From assembly GCF_945859705.1 (NCBI RefSeq), contig NC_079134.1, positions 39,074,576 to 39,138,575 on the forward strand: 64,000 nt of DNA, read 5' to 3'. Of the stretch, positions 1-10,857 are shown one piece after another (the stretch's first letter is position 1; each line of letters starts with the position of its first letter). A program made the translations under genes and the position numbers. Below the pieces are notes generated by a model. That model did no database searches and had not been told where the DNA came from. It worked only from the letters and a program-made list of their open reading frames with translations. This stretch comes from Episyrphus balteatus. Lineage: Eukaryota > Arthropoda > Insecta > Diptera > Syrphidae.

Positions 1-592
1 TATACTTTTCTAGAGGTTTTTGGGTTGCTGAACTCGAATCCACAATCAGAAAAATTCTATTGGCCTCCGTTCTTGAAATATTACCATTGTAAGATGCAAA
101 AAAATGTTTTTTTTTTATAACGGTTATATTTCAAGAACGGAAGCTAAAAGAATTTTTCTGATTGTAGATTCGAGTTTAGCGACCCAAAAACCTCTAGAAA
201 AGTATATTTTGGTTCTTGTGGCAAAAATTGTATGCCCAGGGACTTAAACTTTAGATTAAATTTAGTTTCTCTTTGGCTTACTAACTGAAACTTAAGATAT
301 CTCGGGCAATAAAAGAGATATCGGGAAAATTTGAACAGTTTTTGAAAGAAGAATATCTGTTCTTATAATCACTGGTACAAATTTGTTTATAATGAATTAC
401 CCTACATAAACTTAGAAGCTCAAAAACAGCCAAAATGACATTTTTTAGCATTTTATAACGGTAATATCTCAAAAACGGAGGCCAATCAAATTTTTCTGAC
501 ATCAGATTCGAGCTCAGCACGTCAAAAACCTCTAGAAAAGCATATTTTGGTTCTTGTGGCAAAAAAAAAGTTCAATTTTGTTGAACAGTGTA
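1..592. repeat. Foldback repeat family, copy 1 (cut by window start)
   Basis: Bases 1-100 reappear inverted at about 118-209 and again at about 432-560, so the region is built of inverted arms. Each arm carries a form of 'gaactcgaatcc' and 'cctctagaaaagtatatttt'. A second copy of the family lies at 34483-34930, with the same arms and a similar middle ('gatatctcgggca'). No coding capacity is seen. It is most likely a non-autonomous DNA element; its left end is outside the window. Confidence 0.6.
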
Positions 593-692
593 ATTAAACA
601 TAACATATTTTATAAATACAGCGACTTAAATCTTCTTTTTCTGAACTACTAAACCGCGGAAAAACTCAAAGTTAGAAACATCGAAGCATTTT

Positions 693-2130
693 CGCTGGAA
701 AAAATAATAGAAACAAAGTTGAGGATTTTTACTTTTTTGTTAAAAAAATAGTTTTACCATAAAAATTGCTATCGATTCTTTCAATATTTTGTTGTTGCAC
801 CTTTACTATTTAAAACTGCTTCACATCTTCGTCCCATAGAAGATAGAAGCCACCAATTTTGCACAGTTCTCCGCAGGTAGAGTACCATGCATTTTGTATA
901 TTTGTCCACAGTTCTTGCTTGTTTTTGGACCTAGTGTCACCAATCCTTCGCTTAAGAACCCCCCATAGATGCTCTATAGGGTTAAGGTCAGGTGACTGGG
1001 ATGGCCAATCCATAACATTGAGTTTTTTATTCCGAAACCATTCCTTAGCCAATTTTGAGGAGTGCTTGGGATCGTTCTGCTGCATAAATTCCCATAAAAC
1101 TGGCATGTTCTCCTCAGCAAATGGTAGCATAACATCGTCCAGAATTCGTACATAAATCAGTGGAGCACATTTTGTCTTTTATCCAAAAGATTGGCCCAAC
1201 CCCAGAAGAAGAAAAGCATCCCCAGATCATAATACAACCTCCACCATGTTTAACGGTCTTTTTGGTGTACTTAGGGTTGTATTCTGCGTTCTTTCGCCGT
1301 CTAACGTAGCATTTTCCGTCTGATCCAAATAAGTTGACCTTTGTTTCGTCGGACCACAATACATTTTTCCAGTTAACACGGTGGGTGGAGGTGTTTTTTT
1401 TGCAAAAATTAACCGATTCTTAATGTTTTTTTTGCTTAAGAATGGTACTTTTCTTGGACTTCTTCCGGGAAGGCTGGCTTCATTCGATCTATTTCGGATG
1501 GTTCGGCATGTTATGGGAGCATTAAACTCTTTTTTTAAATCCCTTGATGCCAAAAATGGATTTTTTCGCGAATGACGAACTAAGGTGTTGTCAAAACGAG
1601 GAGATGTTTTTCGTTTTCTTCCCCTAGTTTCCACTTTTGGACACGAATGTAGGGCTGTAAACACTTTTTTCTTCGAGCACTCCATTACCTGCCCAATTTC
1701 ATCCATGGTTCTGCCTTCGTTTCTTAATTTTTGAATCACTTCGCGTTCAACAACAGACGAATGTAATCCGCGACCCATTTTTAAACTTTAATTGTAAATT
1801 TCAACTTTTTTTTTATTTTAAACAAATTAAAAAACTTGAAGAATTAGTGATCGCTTGTTTAGAATTAAAAAAAAGGGAAAAACTTCTTACAATCAAAGTG
1901 TAAATCATTTTGTTTCTATTATTTTTTCCAGCGGAAATTCCAATTTTTTAACATTTTCTTTTGGCAAAAGTAAACCAAAAGTTGAGAACAGATAACAATT
2001 ACACCATTTTTTTGTACCATTAAGTAGCTTACAAATATAAAAAAATTTTCGTTTAAAACCTAACATGCATGAAGTTATTTAAGTTTTCATTGAGTATAAA
2101 TTGTTGTTTCTATTATTTTTTCCATCACTG
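693..2130 (-). mobile_element. Tc1-like transposon, degraded, with IR/DR-type ends
   Basis: The element surrounds a broken Tc1-type transposase. Its right end is 'ccatcactg' followed by TA, the inverse of a Tc1-type terminus (TA, then CAGTGATGG). The motif 'ggaaaaaataatagaaac' occurs three times: inverted at the right tip (about 2105-2123), inverted about 200 bp inside (1909-1933), and direct at 693-717 on the left. An outer plus an inner copy per end is the IR/DR arrangement known from Sleeping Beauty and Minos-like elements. The outer left copy is missing, so the left tip is lost. Confidence 0.7.
810..1778 (-). pseudogene. Tc1-like DD34E transposase, frameshifted
   Basis: Read on the minus strand from 1778, an N-terminal helix-turn-helix region ('EREVIQKLRNEGRTMDEIGQ') is followed by the first catalytic block, WSDETKVNLFGSDGK. 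This lies in a different frame because of a frameshift near 1370. A second frame change near 1130-1160 leads to the block QNDPKHSS and then SPDLNPIEHLW, which carry the second Asp and the Glu. The three catalytic blocks are recognisable, but no single frame joins them, so the gene cannot make active transposase. It would have bound the element's ends and catalysed cut-and-paste at TA sites. Confidence 0.85.
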
Positions 2131-3239
2131 TATATCTTAAACTCCTTGTTCTGAGCTTCCTTTTCTTCTTCGGACAATTGTAAAGTAAGAATTAGACACT
2201 CGAGCTTTGTTTAATGTACCTACTATTTTATCTTCTTTTCAAGCATGCCGCTTTTTGATTATAAGCTCATGACAAATATGCAAAAGGCATTCGAAAACTC
2301 GAATCCACAGTGTAAAACTGAAAAGGCAAACTCTATGGTATTTGGGAGATTATATGGTTTCGATAGCAATTTCCTCTTTTTGTGATTTTATAAAACGTTT
2401 AATCGTGTGATTCATTAGAGCCTGAACAGTTACGGAAGATGCAGTTGCAGTTACCTGATGTGTACATTCTGTATCTGGATAGCAGTTTTTTTTTTTTGTA
2501 ATTTTTCTTCTTTTTTTGCACAATATTTAAAAAGACTTCTTTCCCTGACATCTTAGGTTCTTAGGTATCTCTGTTTCCACGGTTAGTTAACGCAATACGT
2601 CTTCCAATAATTTTCATGCTCTAAGATTTACCTTCGCACCAAATCCTAATTCAACTGTAGACAAAAATATTTCTTTCTTATACTTGCTGTGTTAATATGT
2701 TTACATCATTTCTGGACTGATTTCTGGACATCTGCGTTTATGAAGGTTATTGTATGGCGGCGACACTTTGCCGACTTGAGGTTTCTGGTTGTTAGTTTCC
2801 ACCGTACGAAATCGAAATGAATTTTGCACACGATTTTAGTTTTTATAAAAATTCACATATTATTTTAATAGGTTTTAAGTTTTAAGTAATTATATACATA
2901 TATTTCTAAGTACTTTTACTAGTTTAAGTTCAAATGATCTTAGAATAAAAAATGGACACCTCGATTGATTGTCTGATGAAAAAAGATTAAAGTGTGAATG
3001 TCGAATTTGAGTGAAAATGGTGGAAGTTGAATGACGGAATCTGAGTAAATGGAATATGAAACAGGCCGAATCGAATCGGAAATGCAAGGTACAAACACAA
3101 TGCCCTTAAGACGATTACACTTGTCATGTTTTTTTTTGATACTTTTTTTTATGTAATCAAAACGTAGTTCAAGAGTTATTGTTTTGCTGCTTGAGACCAA
3201 TAGATAACTTTAAAAAAAAAAAAAAAAAAAAAAAAACAA
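2131..3239. other. No recognisable gene
   Basis: This AT-rich stretch follows the Tc1-like element. I see only short unsupported ORFs and a 20+ base poly-A run at about 3213-3236, which could be a retroposon tail. Nothing can be assigned. Confidence 0.5.
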
Positions 3240-3450
3240 TTTACATGTTCCTGGAGGTGGATTGTTCTTTGAAGTGAACTCCCAAACATCTTTTCGTTGG
3301 ACTCCTGATTTTTCCTTTAAAATCGGTTTTTACTTTAGTAGTTGTTCTAAGTAGGTTTTTAACTTTCCCATTGTCTGGGAAAACAAAATCAATGTTTTTC
3401 TTTTTGAGTTTCGGTTCAAGTTTGTTGATTAATGTAGGTTGTACATCATG
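3240..3450 (-). pseudogene. Reverse-transcriptase C-terminal remnant (Penelope- or LINE-like)
   Basis: The minus strand reads 'KKKNIDFVFPDNGKVKNLL', then after a frame change 'KSGVQRKDVWEF'. This resembles the segment before the C-terminal domain of Penelope-like or related reverse transcriptases (…KLKxLL…KSGVY…). It is short and frameshifted, and the poly-A run lies next to its low-coordinate side. The assignment rests on motif memory only. Confidence 0.3.
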
Positions 3451-3871
3451 GCTGCTAGATCAACATTGTTGTTGTCCTTTTGGTGTTTATACATGTATTT
3501 CGCTATCACAGGCTAAAAAGTTCGCTATTTTCCAAACTTTGCTTCGTTTGAACCATGTAATTGCTATGTTAAACAAAGATTTTAATAGATGTCTTCAGAA
3601 AGATTTATTGCTTTTTTTAAATTTTGTTTCCAACTCGTATTGTTATTTTATTTTACCTGTGATATCTGCATACGTTTTATCGCTGCTTATGTAGCTACTT
3701 CTTAAATGGTAGGTACTCATGCAGGAGGTTGAAATCTTCGTAAATTTTTTTGGAGTATGCTCCGTCTGTTTTTTAGAATATTAAAGAGAACGAATTTTGT
3801 CCTTCTATCACTTTTTTTTGTATTGTCTGCAACTCAGAGGTCGACGAATTCCATTTTCGAGCTTAGAAATA
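3451..3871. other. No recognisable gene
   Basis: Plus- and minus-strand reading gives only hydrophobic, low-complexity ORFs from T-rich DNA. Nothing is assigned. Confidence 0.4.
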
Positions 3872-5075
3872 CTAGAAAGAACATGCAAACTCTTTTCCAC
3901 ACAACCTAAAGGGTAGAGTGATAGATGCGTTTTTTTTTAACGCGGTGTCCCCTGTATTCTCCTTCGTTCTTAATCGCTTCGAGCATAAAGGAATTTCAAT
4001 GTCCACTTCCGCTTCATTTTCATTCGGAGAAGAAAGTACAGTCGAGGAGTTATAAAATAAGTCGTTGTCCTTTTCGACAACTGCAAGCTGCACTGCATTT
4101 ATTGTACAAGAGCAAGAAATTATGTCCACGAGTGCCTTTGGAATTGTTGGCCCTACTGTTATCACCGGCTCAGCTCTAATCTTCTTCCACTTTGTTTCCA
4201 GCCCCACTCCTGTGGTTCCAAGGAATTACCCAGCCAAGCTTGCACTTGAAGGAATGTCTGAAAAGAATGCTGTTCATCTGTTGATTTTGTGGATGCTATA
4301 AAGACGCCAGATCGAACTTGATCTTAACGCTCGCGAGTGAGAAAAGCCAAAATCTTACAACCTCCTCCATAAAGGGTATAAATTTGATTTTTTCGGCTTA
4401 AAAAGTTGAAGATGTTGTGTTTGCAACCTTTGAAAGCGTTAATGAATTGAATAGAATGTGGTTGGAAAGGAATCTGTGTTTAAAACTCGACGGTGAATAG
4501 ATGACCATTTTTTTGGACCCTCGTCCCATTTTTTTTTTTTTTTTTTTTTGAAAAACACGTTTTTAACATTTTGTCCTAGTCCTGACAATATCTCAAGAAG
4601 ATCTATATCTTCTCCCACAACAAACACCGATTCATGTTCCAAAGACATACATAGAGCTGTTTGCACAATCAGCTTATCCACATCTTCCAAAGCCTGAAAG
4701 ACTACAAATCCGCGATCTTTTAGATGCATTTGTAACAAACCAATGAATTATTTTTGTATTTTTTTCGTTCGCTAAATATTTTTGATTTTTGGTGCCTTGC
4801 AAAAACTAAATAGGTAGGTATCTTCATTAAAAAGGAAGGCAAACTTTGTTCCAGGTTAATATGGATCGTCTGGGTAGCCATCAAATAACAACCTTAACCG
4901 AGGTCCAAAATTGTTTCGTAAGAAGCTTACACAGTTGTCAATTTCTTTCCTTCATTTAGTCAAACAACTTTGTGAAGATGAAATTCACCATCGATAACTT
5001 CAGCTAAATTGGCACCAAAATTGGTTTCATCTGGCACTGTTGAAAACTCCTTATAAAATAAGGACTTCGTTCCCG
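3872..5075 (-). pseudogene. Decayed transposon-associated ORF ('VVGEDxDL' family)
   Basis: Minus-strand pieces read in order, across frameshifts and stops: 'VIDGEFHLHKVV' (near 5000), then 'LIVQTALCMSLEHESVFVVG' with 'EDIDLLEIL' (4738-4500), then 'QAWLGNSLEPQEWGWK' (near 4200), then an acidic/lysine-rich tail to 3872. This order matches, from memory, a widespread uncharacterised repetitive protein family in arthropod genomes. I know no confirmed function. A long A/T run interrupts the reading near 4530-4550. The piece is certainly not an intact gene. Confidence 0.5.
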
Positions 5076-5637
5076 CTCGCCAAATAAACGAATAGTTTCA
5101 CTTAACATCATTTTACATACTGATCGTTGCCATACTGTTATGATTTCAAAGACACGGTCGTGTTTAAAGAAAACAATATTAATTCAGTTTATAAATTCCA
5201 ATGTAACAATTTTAATAATTTATTTTAAGAAACAAGTTGAGAGTATTTAAATAAAAGTTTTATTTTTTACATAGCTAACAGTAGGCAGGTATAGATGCTG
5301 AAGTTGAAGAGATGTGTTAGGAATGTCCTTTAAATAAATTTATACAGAAAAAGGTAGACAGGTTTTGGTTAAAAAACTGTTGACGCACGTGTAAATGAAG
5401 ACATCAGCTGTCGAGATTGTCTATGTTATTTTAAGATAATAAGTTATAATTATATTGGTTAAAGCAAAAATTAAACCAAAACTTAATCAAATTAAGTCGT
5501 TTAATTCAGCAAAATATGATAATTATTTATTAATATTATTTATTTAATGCAAAAAAAGACGAAAATCTAATCAAGCATAAAAAGAAAAACACTCTTCAAG
5601 TTTACTCAGTTTCATTAGTTTATATCGAAGAAGTGCG
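5076..5637 (+). promoter_or_regulatory. Upstream region of GR exon A
   Basis: This 560-bp AT-rich stretch leads directly into the exon A start codon. No coding sequence is seen. By position it should hold the exon A promoter, because each alternative 5' exon of a Gr39a-type locus needs its own. I cannot point to a specific factor site. Confidence 0.35.
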
Positions 5638-6561
5638 ATGGAAGTTTCCATTCGTAAAGGAATTTTATTGCAAGTATTTTGTTTAAAAATATCGGGATTG
5701 CTACCAATTTATTATAAAAATGGTCGCTTTGAATTAATTCGAAAATCTCCTCAACGTTCGATATTGTTTTTAGTTTTTGGAACATCTATTTTATTTTTGA
5801 CAGCAGGTACCTTATATTGTGCTTTTAATTCGGTTTCCTTACCTATTCTCAAATACACAAATACTGCGAAAAAATATGGTGACTATGCTGGTGTCATTGC
5901 TGGAGTATCTCAAACTATTGCTAATTTATTGTTTTATTTTCGGAAGAAACAAATACTTCAAATTATAAACTGTATTTTGAAATTTGAAAAGAAATATCTT
6001 GGAAATGAACAACATAGAAAAAGTGACGCAACATTGTATTACTTTGTAATATATTTAATGATATTTATTTTGTGTACTTCAAATAAAATGTATTTATATA
6101 GTTTCGTACCATTTTTAAAATTATTCTACATCTTTCAAATAATTATTTTTGAATTACAACTGATGTTTAGTGGATTGATATTAACATCTTACACTTCATT
6201 AGTTTTAATAGTCAAGAAAATATTAATTTCTAATAATGAACAAATTAAAACAATTTTGATATCAAGTGAAAAGTGTCTTCATCCTTATCATTTAAAACGG
6301 ATCTTAATTGACAGAAGTGAAATCATAAGCTTATGTGAAGATAAAATAAGTTCATTTTATGGAATTCCATTAATATTTATGCTGGCATGTGCTGTATTTA
6401 GTGGTCCAGCTGGACCTTTCTACGCAAATTATTTGTTTGATGCAAGTCCTCCTTATACTTTTCAAAGAATTTGTTACATTATTGTGAATACGTGTTTAAT
6501 GAACTTTATACAATTTATGGTATTTCCAATTCTTGTTTTTTTGCAAGATATTACAGAAGAG
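5638..6561 (+). CDS. Gustatory receptor, alternative 5' exon A (Gr39a-like, TM1-TM6)
   Basis: The exon encodes 308 residues of an insect gustatory receptor (7tm_7 family), a membrane chemoreceptor and ligand-gated channel of sensory neurons. The N-terminus carries the array-wide motif RKGILLQ…LGLLP. Hydrophobic segments lie near residues 38-60, 81-101, 135-158, 162-190, 240-265 and 275-302. TM5 contains FSGPAGPFYANYLFD, preceded by RSEIISLCEDKISSFYGIP. The exon ends T-E-E at GAG|GTAAGA, phase 0. The reading frame runs on to 6717, but that tail does not look like receptor. TM7 with its TYhhhhhQF motif is absent, so at least one further exon is required, and none is visible before exon B. Confidence 0.88.
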
Positions 6562-7330
6562 GTAAGATATTTACAATTGTTACGTAGCCAAATATTAAGG
6601 TTTTTGCACTGGCCGGGCAACCTAATTCAGCATTTTAAACATTTTGGGAATCTTGTTTCTGCTGGTGGCATTGTTGATAGGAACTCTGGGTTTATCATAA
6701 TTTCTTGGAATAAATAGTAAATAGACGTTATTTTGCTTCATTTTTTTCCTTTTCTGCTGATTTGTATTCTATGAAGAACAAAGTTTCTCAAGAATGTATT
6801 CCTAGCCAAAGCGTCAATTTGTGTTGTCATTGATTAAGTGTTATTGTATTCCGTTTTCATTATTTGTTCTGCTTATTTAGTTTCGCAATCCAAAACAAAG
6901 TTGTTACTTATTTCAAATTTCTCGTTGGAATCCATTTCAAGTGATTTTATTCGTAAATTTAAACTTGCAAAAAAAGATGTTTTTCTTTTCACCTCTAAAC
7001 ATTCAGAGCTACAAATTTGTGTGTACTTTTTTTTTCGTTCTGAACGTGTTCTGATTCAGAGCTTGTTCAGAGCGCAATCGATGGGCTCATAAAAAAATAA
7101 CTGAGTAGACCGAGATGAATGCTGAACATAAGCATTTGACCGGGCGAAATTGAAAAAAAAAATATCTCAAACAATTAAAATAATGGCGCAAGAGTGCAGT
7201 TGTAGTCGGTCTAGTTTTCCTGTTTTACTTTAAGATTTAAATCTTATTTTTTGTTTCTGTAAAAGAAATCATAAGTAAATAGACAAATGCTAAGGTTTTT
7301 AAGCAACAAATTTTTTATTGTTATATATAA
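6562..7330 (+). other. Intronic sequence after exon A
   Basis: It starts with the donor GTAAGA. I looked for a short exon coding a TM7-like segment and saw none. The rest is AT-rich with no recognisable repeat until the element beginning near 7331. Confidence 0.4.
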
Positions 7331-7834
7331 ACATTTAAGTAAAGTTGAAATTACTCAAAAACGGCACCAACGATTTTGTTTAAAAAATTCAAATGTAAAT
7401 TTTAAGGCAAGGTCTATCTTCTAATGAAAAAAAATTTTTTGGAAAATCATTATTAACGGTACCTGCCATAGAACCGTTTTTTTAAATCCGATTTACTCTG
7501 AAACTACTTATTCGATTTCAAACAAACTTTTTGTAAAAAAGTCTTTATATAATTTTAATATACATAAGCCAAAAATAAAATTTTGAAAAAAATAATTTTT
7601 GGATTTTTAAAAATATTTTGAAAATTTTTTTTTGAAACATCAAATTTTCGAAAACAGGATATTGGATTTTTTTTGAAATGTTATTTTTAGATGTTGATCA
7701 GTGGTTTCTACAAAATGGCATACCAATTTTTTTTTTAAACTTTTTTCCAAAAAAATATTTATAAAAATTAGTTTTTTAAAAAAACGGCTCTAACGATTTT
7801 GAACATTTTTTTCCTAAAAATGCATGTTGATATA

Positions 7835-9497
7835 CAGTTAATCCCAAAATTGAGCGTACACCCACAAAAAAACTACTGTTTTCCATTTTTGAACAGTAAA
7901 AATGCAATGATTTTGGTAACTTGTTTTCAATTTCTTTTATGTTATTTATTAAGTTACATAAAATAATGAAAAAAATATTAAAAACAATAAACAAGGCAGA
8001 ATAACAATTAAAAACTCAAAAATTGTTTAAATACATGGCACAAAATTAAGCGTACACTTGAAGATAGACCCAAAAAAAAGTTAAATTGTGGTAATTTTTT
8101 TAAAGTTTAATATTTTGTAGGGCCACCTTTAGCCGCTATTACAGCCTGTAAGCGCCGTGGCATCGAATCCACAAGTTTTTTTGTGAAGGAGGGGGGAATA
8201 TTTTCCCAAATTTCTGTGACCTTCGCTTTTAATTGGTTTTTGTTGCTTGGGTTGCAGTTTTTGAGCCTTCGCTTGATTTCTTCCCACAAATGTTCAATGG
8301 GATTAATGTCCGGTGACTGAGGTGGGGTCTTAAGCTGATTTCGGGCATTATATAACAACCATTCCTTCACTACAAACGACGTGTGTTTTGGGTCGTTGTC
8401 TTGTTGGAAGTAAAAGTCAGGTGGCAAATTAAGTTTTTCCGCGAATTGACGCATATTTCTTTTGAGAATGTCCAGAAATTTCCACTTGTCCATAATTGTT
8501 TCAATAAATTCGAATGTTCCCGTTGCACTTGCAGCCATAGACCCCCATAACATAACACTTCCTCCGCCATGTTTCACAGTAGGACGCAAATTCTCTTTTT
8601 TGAATTCCGTATTCGGCTTCCTCCAAACAATTTGCCTTCCGTCAGACCCAAATAAATTAATTTTGGTTTCGTCTGAAAACAAAACATTGTCCCAGAAACT
8701 TTGGGGTTTGCTGAGGTGCATCTTAGCGAACTCAAGACGCTTTTGCCTATTAATTTTCGAAATAAGAGGTTTTTTCCTAGCTACTCTGCCATTAACATCA
8801 TTCTTCCGAAGGACGCGTCGAACAGTTTCGGTTGAAACTGGTCTCTGGATACGTGTTGCCATCTCCGCCGTCAGTTTTGGTACATTCGTTTTGGAGTCTT
8901 CTTTGATTTTTCTCAAAATTACTCTTTCGTCTTGTTGAGTAAAAATTTTTTTTCGGCCCCTTCCTGCTTTGTTATGGATCGTTCCTTCATAACGATACTT
9001 ATCAATAATTTTTTGGACCGTTGAATGTGTTCGCCCAACAATACCACCAATTTCGCGTAAGGAATTACCTTTCAAGTGCAATTTTAAAATAAGTTGTCTA
9101 GTACTAATATCAGTTTCTTTTCTTTTTTCTGCCATTTTTAAAAATAACTTTGAAGGGAATGAATTTTTTTGACGTCAAATTCGCGATAGAAACTGCGATC
9201 AAATTCAGTTAAATAACAAGTAAAAGTAGCGGTAGATTTTGTTCTTTTCGATTTAAAAAGTCATGTACACAGTGTGTACGCTCAATTTTGTGCCATGAAA
9301 TTTTGCAATATTTGATGTTTTTTTTTAAATACTGCATTTTGTTTATTGTTTAAGTAATTTTTCCTTTTGTATCTATACAAAAATATAATGAATAAGAGAA
9401 ATTTAAGGGAATTTTCGAAAAGCGTCGCATCTTAATCGTTCAAAGCCACGAATTACTTATTTTTATATGAGTGTACGCTCAATTTTGGGACTAACTG
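7835..9497 (-). mobile_element. Complete Tc1-like transposon (1,663 bp) with IR/DR ends
   Basis: The left end is TA followed by 'cagttaatcccaaaattgag'. The right end is its inverse, 'ctcaattttgggactaactg', followed by TA. The outer repeats (27 bp) differ at one base (A/G). A second, inner copy of the 'caaaattaagcgtacac' type lies at 8034-8057 and, inverted, at 9274-9297, about 200 bp from each tip. The IR/DR structure, the TA target duplication and an uninterrupted transposase ORF together indicate a recent, possibly still mobile copy. Confidence 0.9.
8107..9135 (-). CDS. Tc1-like DD34E transposase, intact
   Basis: This 342-residue ORF is the usual length for a Tc1-family transposase. Residues 8-55 form a first helix-turn-helix and about 65-115 a second, joined by GRGRKK; these would bind the two repeats at each end. 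The catalytic residues are D155 (in FSDETKINLFGSDG), D246 (in QQDNDPKHTS) and E281 (in SPDINPIEHLW). The spacing D246-E281 leaves exactly 34 residues, the DD34E signature. No frameshift or stop is present. The ATG at 9135 is preceded on its strand by the element's own leader. It should catalyse excision and insertion at TA dinucleotides. It is unrelated to the receptor genes around it. Confidence 0.92.
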   Translation of the reverse strand: MAEKRKETDISTRQLILKLHLKGNSLREIGGIVGRTHSTVQKIIDKYRYEGTIHNKAGRGRKKIFTQQDERVILRKIKEDSKTNVPKLTAEMATRIQRPVSTETVRRVLRKNDVNGRVARKKPLISKINRQKRLEFAKMHLSKPQSFWDNVLFSDETKINLFGSDGRQIVWRKPNTEFKKENLRPTVKHGGGSVMLWGSMAASATGTFEFIETIMDKWKFLDILKRNMRQFAEKLNLPPDFYFQQDNDPKHTSFVVKEWLLYNARNQLKTPPQSPDINPIEHLWEEIKRRLKNCNPSNKNQLKAKVTEIWENIPPSFTKKLVDSMPRRLQAVIAAKGGPTKY

Positions 9498-9680
9498 TAT
9501 GTATCAATCAAAACTGCATACTTGTTTTGTGGGGCGATTTGATTTCAGATGTTGATTTATTTTCTTGAAAAACTATTTTTTTTAATTTTTTTTGTTTCCT
9601 ACATTTCCCAAATTTTTATATAAAAAGTGTTAAACATTTAAGCAACTTGAACTCTAAGAGCAAGTTCCAGTCGTGCATTA

Positions 9681-10270
9681 TATATTTTTTGCATTATTCC
9701 GAATTTTTGTACCTACCAAATTTAAATAATAAACATCACAAACGATGAGAAACGTCAACCAATATCCTTTTGTTTATTTTCTATCGCTCTAGTTATAAAA
9801 GTTCAATTAAACAGTTTCTTTATTTTAATTGGTTTACATTATTTTCTGTTAATTTATTTTTATTTTAAACAAATTTTATTATGTCGTTTATGTAAACAGC
9901 ATTTCCAATGTTTGAAACAGTAGTCCGAAAATCCGGTTATTTTTTTTAATCTCAAAAGGTTTGCTCCATTTTGAAAAAAAAAACAAGGTGTATAGTCATA
10001 ACCAGTGAAGTGTGAAAAGCAGGTAATGCAGAACAAAGGCTGGGTCCCAATCCCAAATCATTGAATATTTCTTTAATGTCGATGTTCCTTATAAAAACGT
10101 TTTGGTTGACAAAATAAATGTTAAACATTAAATATTTTATTATTTTTACCTCAAAGTGTTCTTTGATGTATACCAATTTCCAATTTTAATCCACAGCTAA
10201 TTGGCTTGCACTTTAGAAAAGCAATGATGAACTATTATAGTGAAAACATTTGTGTCAAATATTTTTAGTA
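9681..10270. other. No recognisable gene
   Basis: AT-rich spacer. A minus-strand ORF at 9952-10176 has no recognisable features. A reverse AATAAA (about 10137-10142) could serve as poly-A signal for the small minus-strand ORF at 10271-10474. Confidence 0.35.
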
Positions 10271-10474
10271 TTAGTATTCTGGCATTCTGGGTGCAAAGAA
10301 ATCTAAATGAAACATCATTCGACTATCAGTTTCTTGTGGAAGACTTTCTAGCTGCTGTATTTCCTTTCTAATCAATATTACGTTACAAAACTTATTCGGC
10401 TCATCACTTAGTGCAATGTTAGTAGTTAGTAAGCAAATAATAACTACAAAAAAACTTGCTCTAAGAAAACACAT
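10271..10474 (-). CDS. Hypothetical small secreted peptide
   Basis: This 67-residue ORF begins with a convincing signal peptide (MCFLRASFFVVIICLLTTNI, then ALSDEPNK). The mature part is about 45 residues with a single Cys and ends DFFAPRMPEY. On the minus strand a TATA-like TATAAA lies about 65-70 bp upstream of the ATG (near 10541), and a possible AATAAA lies about 130 bp past the stop. It sits between GR exons A and B on the opposite strand, so if the array is one gene it is nested in its intron. I do not recognise the family. It could be a secreted or accessory-gland-type peptide, or chance. Confidence 0.35.
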   Translation of the reverse strand: MCFLRASFFVVIICLLTTNIALSDEPNKFCNVILIRKEIQQLESLPQETDSRMMFHLDFFAPRMPEY

Positions 10475-10857
10475 AATAAATGCAAAAACTATCAGCTGAT
10501 TAATATAATTGCCCCCAATAATATAGCTTTTGCTAGTTTATAAATACTCGAGTTAGTTTAAAGCTACTCTGAGTTGTGCGTTATGTCTATCATAACACTC
10601 TTGACATTCCTCGAGAAACAAAATTCTTACCCAATATGTAATACTAGTATATTTTTTTATCACTGAATTTTTTTTTTTTTTCAGCAAAAAAATTTGTAGA
10701 TACATTAGCTACAAACTAATTAACTTAAGTCAACGTAATTATTGAATTTTCTTAATAATATACAAGACTCGCGATAACGTATTACTCAATTAAATTAGTG
10801 TTGAAGTCAAATTAGTCCTTTTCAATCTTTTAAATAGATCTATACGGTTTTATTACG
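10475..10857 (+). promoter_or_regulatory. Upstream region of GR exon B
   Basis: About 380 bp of AT-rich DNA precede the exon B ATG. No coding sequence is seen. It presumably contains the exon B promoter and, on the other strand, the promoter of the small peptide ORF. Confidence 0.3.

Larger units (their letters stand above)
7331..9680. repeat. Dispersed repeat family 'GCAAGTA', copy split by Tc1-like element
   Basis: Phrases such as 'aaaacggctctaacgatttt' and the right end 'aagagcaagttccagtcgtg' are shared with repeats at 17750-18484 (same orientation) and 30849-32200 (reverse). The left end with the palindrome CTTGCTCTATAGGGCAAG is not found here, so this copy is partial. The Tc1-like element at 7835-9497 sits inside it and is therefore younger. 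The family may be Helentron-associated; this is inferred from the terminal palindrome and the short tandem repeats of the other copies. Confidence 0.5.

Noticed and set aside
6562..6717. Open frame after exon A donor (52 codons), possibly the true C-terminus.
   Set aside because: It is not hydrophobic like TM7, lacks the TYhhhhhQF motif, and starts exactly at GTAAGA.
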